A DNA stretch of 64,000 bases, from contig OX336388.2 in NCBI GenBank assembly GCA_946902985.2, positions 1,503,088,545 through 1,503,152,544 on the forward strand, given 5' to 3'. Position 1 is the first letter of the stretch. The number at the start of each line of letters is the position of its first letter. Shown piece by piece: positions 57,290 to 64,000 of the stretch. The notes under the pieces are model-generated. The model was not told the origin of the DNA. It did not search any database and saw nothing but the letters and a program-made list of their open reading frames with translations. The DNA is from Meconema thalassinum (taxonomy: Eukaryota > Arthropoda > Insecta > Orthoptera > Tettigoniidae). The position numbers and the translations under genes were made by a program.

Positions 57290-58990
57290 CAGTAAAACTC
57301 GGTTAAGATGTTCCCGCATAAAACGTTTTTCCGCTTAAGACGTCCGATATTCTCGGTCCCGTGATTCGTCCCATAAGATACATGTATATTTTTCCAGTAT
57401 AAAGTGTTCGTGCATAAGAGGTTTTCCCGGTTAAATAGTTCAGATTTTGTATTCCCTTTGAGTATAAGAAGTTCACTGAGAGGCAACTGGCTTAGAATCA
57501 AAACTCGCCAATCTCCGCGGAAGATACATCCGGTGTTCCGAATGAAAGAATACAGTAGTTCCGAGTGTTCGCGGGTCTCTGACCGGGCCCGGTGTTCCGA
57601 ATGAAAGAATACAGCTGTTCCGAGTGTTCGCGGGTCACTGACCAGGCGAGCATTTCAAGGCTAAATGACGTCACTCTATGATGACAACCGCCCAAGACCG
57701 ACTACAATATACAGCATCATGCTTTCATTCGTGGCCTCCTATATTCTTTGTTCGTGGCTTTTATCGCTGTTCTGTGTGATCTAACTTGTTAGCCAAGCAT
57801 TGCCAGACGTAGCATAACATTATTGAGAATACGAGAATTGCGTCGTCAGTGAAGTCAAGAAATCATTGTGAAAATGAGTGGATCTCAGATGAAAGGCATC
57901 AAAAGAAAAGCACTTTCTAAAGATAAAGTGGACATTATAAGAAAAGTAGAGTCGTCTACTCTTTCACGTGTTGCTCTTGCGAAGGAGCTCGGAATGCCGC
58001 CGTCTACTTTGAACGGCAACATAGCAAAGAAAGAAAGGATCTTGGCTTCCGCCGGGAATACTTTGGCAAGCTGCAAGAAGATTAAAAGCGGGAAATACGA
58101 AGACGCAGAACAAGCTCTGCTCGTGTGGTTTAAACAGCAGCGAAGTTTAAACATTCCTTTGAGTGGGATTATAGTGAAGGAGAAAACCGAAGATATCGCG
58201 TGTCGATTACAAGTGCCTTTTACTGCGTCGAATGGGTGGCTGGATCACTTTAAAAATCGGGCTGGCATAGTTTACAAGACTATTAGTGGCGAAGCTGCGA
58301 GTGTAAGTACAGAGGAAACGGAAGCGTGGAAGGAAACACTGCTGGCAAAAATCAGTGATTACAAACATTGTGTCGTTTTTAATGTTGACGAATTCGGACT
58401 TTTTTATCAGGTTGTTCCGGATAAATCTTTGGTTTTGAAGGGAGAATCTTGCCTAGGAGGCAAATTAAGTAAAGTGCGAGCGACGGTGCTAGTTGGTGCG
58501 AATATGGATGGGATGGAAAAGCTGCCACTACTGATCATAGGAAAATCGAGAAAGCCCCGGTGTTTCAAAAACGTCAGAACTTTGCCATGTACTTACAGAA
58601 GCAATAAATCGGCATGGATGACAAGCTCCCTATTTGAAGAGTACATTCAAGCACTAGATGCCAAAATGGGGAGCCAAAACAGGATGATTGTGGTGTTTAT
58701 GGACCACTGCCCTGCTCATCCCAATCAGTGGCCTCATTTAATGTGAATTGTGAGGGTTATGCCAATTAATTTCTCTTTATCTCTGGTGTGATAGTCAGAT
58801 TTTAATATTGGGGCTTCTCTTTTTCTGGCTTTTATATAGGACTATGTACAGTATATTGTAGGATCCTTCATAAACAACAAAAAAGTGTGCGTTTCACATG
58901 CATTTCAGGCTGCTACCCTTTTAAGAAGTTTCCCTGTTAAGAAGTTTTTTTTAATGGTCCCTTGAAAAACTTCTTAACAGAGTTTTACTG
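57290..58990 (+). mobile_element. Tigger/pogo-like transposon (1701 bp)
   Basis: The ends are CAGTAAAACTCGGTTAAGA and the complement of TCTTAACAGAGTTTTACTG, with TA on each side (57288-57289, 58991-58992). It carries a transposase frame (57874-58746). An imperfect 57-bp tandem duplication upstream of the frame (about 57532-57588 and 57589-57646, GGTGTTCCGAATGAAAGAAT) may be promoter sequence. The subterminal region repeats AAGATGTTC/AAGACGTCC-like motifs. It is inserted inside the Helitron helicase. Confidence 0.93.
57874..58746 (+). CDS. Tigger-like transposase, C-terminally truncated (290 aa)
   Basis: ATG at 57874 (MSGSQMKGIKRKALSKDKVD). An N-terminal CENP-B/psq-type helix-turn-helix (about 8-60, IIRKVESSTLSRVALAKELG), a second Tc5/CENP-B DNA-binding domain (about 75-135, ALLVWFKQQRSLNIPLSG, GWLDHFKNRAG) and the start of the DDE catalytic core: Asp172 in VVFNVDEFG and Asp277 in VVFMDHCPAHP. 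Directly after CPAHP the sequence ends at NQWPHLM-stop, so the block with the third catalytic acid is deleted. Relatives are about 400-600 residues long. The frame is otherwise uninterrupted. It could still bind DNA but not cut it. Confidence 0.92.
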   Translation: MSGSQMKGIKRKALSKDKVDIIRKVESSTLSRVALAKELGMPPSTLNGNIAKKERILASAGNTLASCKKIKSGKYEDAEQALLVWFKQQRSLNIPLSGIIVKEKTEDIACRLQVPFTASNGWLDHFKNRAGIVYKTISGEAASVSTEETEAWKETLLAKISDYKHCVVFNVDEFGLFYQVVPDKSLVLKGESCLGGKLSKVRATVLVGANMDGMEKLPLLIIGKSRKPRCFKNVRTLPCTYRSNKSAWMTSSLFEEYIQALDAKMGSQNRMIVVFMDHCPAHPNQWPHLM

Positions 58991-59723
58991 TATTGATGAT
59001 TTAAACGCCAACATGTTGCTATTAATAGACGAATAGCTAAAATATCTCTCTCCTTGGCCGCTGATGTACATTGTGCAGCTTCTTCCAGTGTTACATCCCA
59101 GGGAATGTAATTCTCCAACAACACTTTTGCCTCACATGCCTCTCTAAATAAGTAAAATTCCTGATTATTGTGTTTTTTGAGATCTTTGAAATACGTTGCC
59201 CTCGCACGTGGTGTAGATGCATTGTCAAAGGAAAATATTCCATATTACGAACATGGTTTGTTTAACCTGTAACGAATGCTTCTGCAGATTTTACACCAGG
59301 CCTATTCTGAACAGCAGTTCCCTGAACTCAGATTTGCCAACATATTATTGTATCGTTCCATGTGTAATATCTCTGTACCTCAACATACAGAAGAGTGATT
59401 TCAAAATCACCCCTTGTGTAAATTTTGGAATAGATAGTGAGTGTGGTTTTTGGCGGAGTGGATACTCGCTCTTAGAAATTATTTTCAGTAAAATAGACTT
59501 GTTCACAATTCTGTAAGTTCACATTGAGGTATGTGACGGAGGGATGCCTTTAGTGTTACGGAAACGGCAATAGCCGCCACAGAGCTTCGTTGCTACTGAC
59601 ATAACGACCAGACTGATATGTTTGTACTTAACTATATGGGATTTGTGAGCCCTGTGTTTATGAAAATGAACATAGCTTGATCGCTACCTTTATTTTGTAG
59701 TCGCTACTGTAGTGTTACAAAAT

Positions 59724-60112
59724 AGCTTGCCACGGTGGGTGTGTGGATAGCATGTCGGTCTACTAACCCCAAAATTGCAGGTTCGCTCCTGGCCGTGGCA
59801 AGTGATTTTTGAATGGCGGCAAAAATACGACACGCATGTCATACGATCTTGGCATGTCAAAGAACCCATTTGAATTCAGTAGGCCGTGTTCATACTGGCA
59901 AAATTAATCTCGGGAGTTTCCGCCAACAAAAAGTTCCTCATTTCTCTACTAGAATGCGCTATAGTGTTCAAGGAGCTTAGATATCTAACCTCCTTTACTT
60001 TCATAGTGATTCAAGGAACAACGAAATTCGACATGCAAGCTACCCTCTGGGTGTCAAATTACAAAGCTTGCACCCGGCAACCGAGGCCATACGATATTAT
60101 TATTATTTATTA
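59724..60112 (+). mobile_element. tRNA-derived SINE, family 7
   Basis: The head GCTTGCCACGGTGGGTGTGT with B-box-like AGGTTCGCTCCTGGC. The body includes AAAGAACCCATTTGAATTCA and GCACCCGGCAACCGAGGCCA, with an ATT-rich tail. A 14-bp exact target duplication TAGTGTTACAAAAT lies at 59710-59723 and 60113-60126. It is inserted within the Helitron relic. Confidence 0.9.
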
Positions 60113-60218
60113 TAGTGTTACAAAATTTAAGGTGGTATTAGAAGGCACTATCTCACACTAATTTTTTGTTATTGTAGTTCCAAAACATAGAAAGTTATTT
60201 ATTTTTAAATTATGATAT

Positions 60219-60328
60219 AGATATATCTTGAAAGAGGGGTGACCGTTTAGATTTCTAACGTTCTTATCGTGTTTAGATATATCTTGAAAAAGAGATGACC
60301 ATTTAGATTTCTAATGTTCTTATCGTGT
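60219..60328. repeat. 55-bp tandem duplication
   Basis: TAGATATATCTTGAAARAGR through TTCTTATCGTG occurs twice, at 60219-60273 and 60274-60328. It lies next to a reversed SINE. TCTATCGTGTTTTAG recurs beyond that SINE at about 60558, which may mark its target duplication. Confidence 0.75.
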
Positions 60329-60373
60329 TTTAATAATAATGTTATTGGATTTACATTCTTTTTAACTACTCTG

Positions 60374-60562
60374 GCTTGTAGAAACACTGGGGTGCTAGAA
60401 TTTTGCCCCCAAGAGGATCTTTAATGCGCCAGTAAATATACTGACACGGCTCCATTGCATTTGCGCACCCTCAAATGCCTGCTGACTGTGCCAGGATACG
60501 AACCTGCTACCTTGGGCCCAGCAAGCGAGAACGATACCGTTGAACCACACAGCCAGTCTATC
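60374..60562 (-). mobile_element. tRNA-derived SINE, family 5, reversed copy
   Basis: The minus strand reads GACTGGCTGTGTGGTTCAAC (head), B-box AGGTTCGTATCCTGGC, then GCAGGCATTTGAGGGTGCGC and GGAGCCGTGTCAGTATATTT, matching 47742-47945. It is diverged but clearly the same family. Confidence 0.85.
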
Positions 60563-62072
60563 GTGTTTTAGATAATAAATGGATTGGCATAGCCTCTTAC
60601 AGGGATAAATGGAAAATTGGATGTCATGTCTTGAGCTACTGTTGCCATGGATACGAACTTGCGATTAGTTCATGAGTTTATCAGAGCGTACTTTTGCCAT
60701 GGATATGGACTTGCGATTAGTTCATCAGTTATCAGAGAATATCTGGGAATATCTTTGAAACAGTTGGTTTTACGGCCTTAAAATGTGGTTTTCAGTGTCC
60801 CATAGGGACATACCGAATATTGTTTCTCGCATCGAGGGGCGTAAAATGTGCTATGTCCGGTCTTTATGCGACAACTTCGATTTTTTGTCCCTAGTTAAAT
60901 ATTTTTGGTGAAATTTCAGTCATGTTGCCTGTTCCACGGGAACAATGATTTACTTCTGGATGAAAGGCAGCCTAGTGTTAATCCAGGGTATAAGCTATCT
61001 CTGTTTCATCCATATCTGTCCAGCCGTTTTAGTGTGAAGAGGTAACAAACTAACACATGGACGGACAAACTTTCACAAAGGGATTAAAATATATAGACAG
61101 TAAATGTAAAATTTCCAAAAAGAAAAACAGAATTTTTAAACTTTTTTAATAATGCACTTTTTAAAGTTTCATTACAATTTTTTACATGAGCAAGTGTGTC
61201 AAAACAGAGCCATTTTTGATAATCCTTAGTAATTAGTAGATTTAAATGTTAAACAATATGCAGATAAGTCTTAGAATGATTACGTTCATGCATGAATACT
61301 GGTTATGATTAACCAATTTCAATCGGAGAATAATGATTAAATATACACTGGCATTGCCATGTTCAGGTAGACTAAGTAATGTAAAACTATTTATATAATA
61401 CTAAAACAGGTGTTTATGAACGTTCATTCTTGAATAGCAATAATTTCCTCAGTCTCACTGATTTCACTTTGCAGTTCATTTTCCTCCACAACATTTTCTT
61501 TCTCTAATATATCTTTAAGTGAATCTGCATTCTCTTGTTTTAAAAATTTGAGTAAAGAAAGAACAACAGTGTTAACTTCAAAGAAAACCCTTCGTGTCGA
61601 AGCGCCTAAGTCCAGCTGTTCGCTGGAAAAACAACTTGCTACACAGCTGTATATAATACTAGTTCCTGACATCTAGCGTTGCCATATTGAAATAATATTT
61701 GAAGGGTAGATAAAGAATACATTGAGAATTATAAAAGTTGATTCGCCGGAAAAATGACTTAAGTCGACTTAACTGGTTATTGCACCCATCCCCTCAATTG
61801 TAAAATCACAAAATTCACTAAATTATGACATTATCATAAAATTAGCACAAGAAATTATATTTCTCACAATATACTTGCAAAAACAATGATATTGTCTCTG
61901 AAAATAAACTTAGATTTGCATGCCTTAATTAGGCTCATTGGATGAGTGGATACGTAAGAGTTCCAAGGTTTCTTTATGTTTGTGCCTGTAAGAATGTAGA
62001 CTTATTTAAGATGTAATATTGAAGGCTAGTAATTCTATAACAGCTTAGGCTTTCACGGCCGGCGTTCATAAT

Positions 62073-62592
62073 TAAGTACAAGTTGTTCGGGCTTGTAGGC
62101 CGCGGTCCAGACAGGATATCTCCCAACGTTTCATCCGGGTTGTACGCCAGGCTGCAACGGGAAGCTCTAGAAATATTCAAACACCCCGACAACTTCAATA
62201 AGAAGGAAGAAATTGAACGTGTGCATAATTCATGGATCCCGGCTCTTAGGAACACCAAGGCCAAGATATCGTGCACACATCAACCTGAAGATCCTTCCTG
62301 CTACAGCCTCAGCAGCCCAGGGAACACCTGACCCTCACAAGTTCAGTCGATGCAGCCGGAGCACTCGCCGGACCCCTCAACATGTACGCGAGACCAGACG
62401 ATCTAGCCGGACTTCGCAGGGAACGCTCGGCTCACACAGTATAAATACTGCGAGCAGTGGAACTGGTCCTCATTCCACTGCTGATCAAGGAAAGGAGCGG
62501 AACCCTGGGTAATGTCGGACTCAGTTTCCGGTGAAACGTCGGGAGATATTTTGTCTGGACCACGACCTACAAGCCCAAACAATTTGTACTTA
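62073..62592. repeat. Foldback/MITE-like element with 65-bp inverted ends (520 bp)
   Basis: The left end TAAGTACAAGTTGTTCGGGC (62073-62138) is matched inverted at 62528-62592, including GGTCCAGACA and ATATCTCCCRACGTTTCA. The centre (62160-62520) has short overlapping open frames without a domain, rich in GCCGG and CAGC. Target duplications are not clear. It is a different family from foldbacks A-C. Confidence 0.8.
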
Positions 62593-64000
62593 GCTAGTAA
62601 CTCTGTTTTTTAATTGTATTACTTGTTTGACATAACGTAATTTGTTGTGTCATAACTGATATTTCCATGAAATGAGCACTGAAGTAGTTATAATGAACAC
62701 CGTAATTGCTCCAAAATACACACTGACGTTGAGGAAACTTAAACGCCACAAAAATCACTCCCCTAAACATTGATGAGGCTTCTGCATTTCAATAAAGAAA
62801 TGGCTCTAGTGATCATTCATACATTACTTGTTTGACTAATAGTTGTTATTGAGTGTTGTATGTTGACATTTTGTGAGGAGGTTTTACTTCAAAACATCTA
62901 TCTTTACAGAAGGTGCAGAAGAGAAGGAAAATTATACAGTTGTTGGTGAAAATAATTACTGTATGCTGGTAGGAACAGGGTGACCATGCCACAGATATTG
63001 CATCTGTATTGAGTCTCATTATAACCAGTGAGTAGCAAACAGAAATGTGTAGGATATGTTAAAATTCACGACTTATTCTGTATATTGTCTCTTTCAACTG
63101 ATGTAGGATGCAAAGCTACCAGAATTTTTATCAGGCCTTTCTAAAGCGTCGGATCTTAACACCACAAGACTGTTGCATTTAAATACATTGAACCTTCGGC
63201 TTTGATGGCCAGCAATTAACTGATTGTGCCACTCAGCCCAACTTACTGCATATCCCATCACTTAACATTAAATATTTAATGCACAAAAACAAACCAAAAA
63301 AAAAAAAGATTTTTTAATTTTAAATATTGGTATTAGAGAATCTTGCCTCCATTTTGAAGGGTGTTTCTGTTTTCAGACTTGAAACTTACCCTGACAGTAA
63401 ACAAGGACTTACTGTAGTTTGTACAATGCATTACGTGCCAACTCAGCTCAAGGTCTTTATAGGACACTTGAAGTGTGATTTTTAGAACTGCTCATATGCT
63501 GCTTGCCAGACAAAGCACTAGGCACTCTGAGAGAGCAGCAGGTTGACACTGTATGCCTTTCATTTGTACATTTTATCTTCCTAGTTTTAATACTGTATTA
63601 ACTTCCAGTATGGGAAATTGTCCTGTATGTAGTAGTGTATCATGTGCCTGAACATTGCTGCCTAAGAACTTATTTTTATGGATATTAGATTTATTTTACT
63701 AGAATTAAGAATTGTGTAGTTAGCTGTTATGAGGCTATTCAGAATATTACTGTAATGAGCTGGAGTTAATGAATTTTTACATAGTGTGGATGTTTCAAAT
63801 TGCAAGTTTTCACACCCCTGCAGAAAGATTACCACCTGTCAGAAGATCTCTTCTTAACTCTCTTATCCCTTAAAACATTACAAATAAATGGGAGTATATC
63901 CCAACTCTGAGAATTCTTTCTCATTAAATACCATTTTGATGCCATTCACTTCAGTAGCTTTGGTGTGATGTATTTAAAAAAGGCTGATAAAAACAAAATT

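Larger units (their letters stand above)
56779..61097 (-). mobile_element. Helitron relic with helicase fragments, interrupted
   Basis: The minus-strand 3' end is GCGAGCGAAGCCGC hairpin, ten bases, then CTAG at 56779 followed by T. The likely 5' end is TCTATATATTTTAATCCC near 61097. Two fragments of the Pif1-like helicase are readable: 59245-59000 (FREACEAKVLLENYIPWDVT, LEEAAQ) and 57250-56990 (LPFQCARMQFPLQTVFAI, LDETSFSHGQLNVVYSRVSR, NRYVSAEDGKNKNV). They are separated by the Tigger-like element. The Rep domain is not visible. The 60565-60880 part matches the repeats at 14885-16058, so it is the same Helitron family. Confidence 0.8.
56445..61796. mobile_element. Large inverted-repeat element enclosing a Helitron and a Tigger-like transposon
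   Basis: The left end GAGGTGATGGGTGCAATACC and right end (complement of GGTTATTGCACCCATCCCCTC) are inverted copies. Inverted similarity continues inward around ACTTAAGTC. AATT on both sides (56441-56444, 61797-61800) may be the target duplication. A minus-strand open frame (61424-61672, 82 aa, acidic C-terminus VVEENELQSEISETEEIIAI) lies just inside the right end and might be its only own coding remnant. I cannot assign a superfamily. Confidence 0.55.
55795..64000. other. 3' flank of Rab27
   Basis: It includes the unmapped 3' UTR, then the nested transposon block 56445-61796 and a foldback at 62073-62592. Stretches with nothing recognised are 55795-56444, 61797-62072 and 62593-64000. AATAAA occurs at about 62789 and 63883, but neither can be tied to Rab27. 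The weak TCGGCTTTGATGGCCAGCAA segment near 63196 may be a SINE relic. Confidence 0.5.

Noticed and set aside
62528..62592. Hammerhead core in the 62073-62592 foldback
   Set aside because: GTGAAACG is present but no CTGATGA lies at the right distance (CTGATCA near 62480 is mutated and has no matching stem II).
1..64000. CRISPR arrays, operons, phage or bacterial defence systems
   Set aside because: No regularly spaced direct repeats with unique spacers, no prokaryotic genes; the sequence is clearly eukaryotic.

Overview
The window is nuclear DNA from a large, AT-rich, repeat-laden animal genome, almost certainly an insect. The evidence is one spliced GT-AG host gene (a Rab27-type small GTPase), very long introns, and dense arthropod-style elements: BEL/Pao, RTE-like and RNase H-bearing LINEs, Penelope, Helitron, piggyBac, pogo/Tigger, hAT and many tRNA-derived SINEs. 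A polyneopteran or orthopteroid host is a guess from repeat style and cannot be proven here. There is no prokaryotic content, no CRISPR array and no operon.

Host gene: five coding exons on the + strand (4085-4228, 6950-7017, 19895-20009, 49367-49479, 55596-55794) join in frame into a 212-residue Rab27 with all GTPase motifs and a C-terminal CSC prenylation motif. The 639 coding bases are spread over 51.7 kb. Introns are about 2.7, 12.9, 29.4 and 6.1 kb and hold most of the transposons.

Layout: 1-1440 is a jockey-like LINE remnant (-). 1541-1877 is a foldback repeat, and 2860-3708 a hAT MITE. Intron 1 has a 5'-truncated RTE-like LINE with a 16-bp target duplication and a second foldback. Intron 2 has SINEs, a small Helitron with a SINE inside it, Helitron-related direct repeats, and a 30-bp-period minisatellite. 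Intron 3 has a piggyBac-like inverted-repeat element with a Tigger fragment inside, two LINEs, and a BEL/Pao LTR element (27026-34532) with near-identical LTRs inside a CCGTATTTA-ended DNA transposon. It also has a broken piggyBac, nested SINEs, a small piggyBac MITE, an 814-bp foldback, and an RTE-like LINE split by a Penelope-like element. Intron 4 has the intact paralogue of the BEL target, a second RTE-like copy, and a hAT transposase pseudogene split by a MITE with 35-bp perfect ends. Downstream of the gene (56445-61796) is a four-level nest: an inverted-repeat element, a Helitron helicase remnant, a Tigger-like transposon and SINEs.

Most noteworthy: (1) a young BEL/Pao copy whose single open frame carries a clean in-frame deletion of most of RNase H and the N-terminal half of integrase; (2) foldback elements and a Penelope 3' region that share a CTGATGA-stem-GAAAC signature resembling a hammerhead ribozyme core; (3) several insertions dated relative to each other by exact target duplications and a paralogous empty site.
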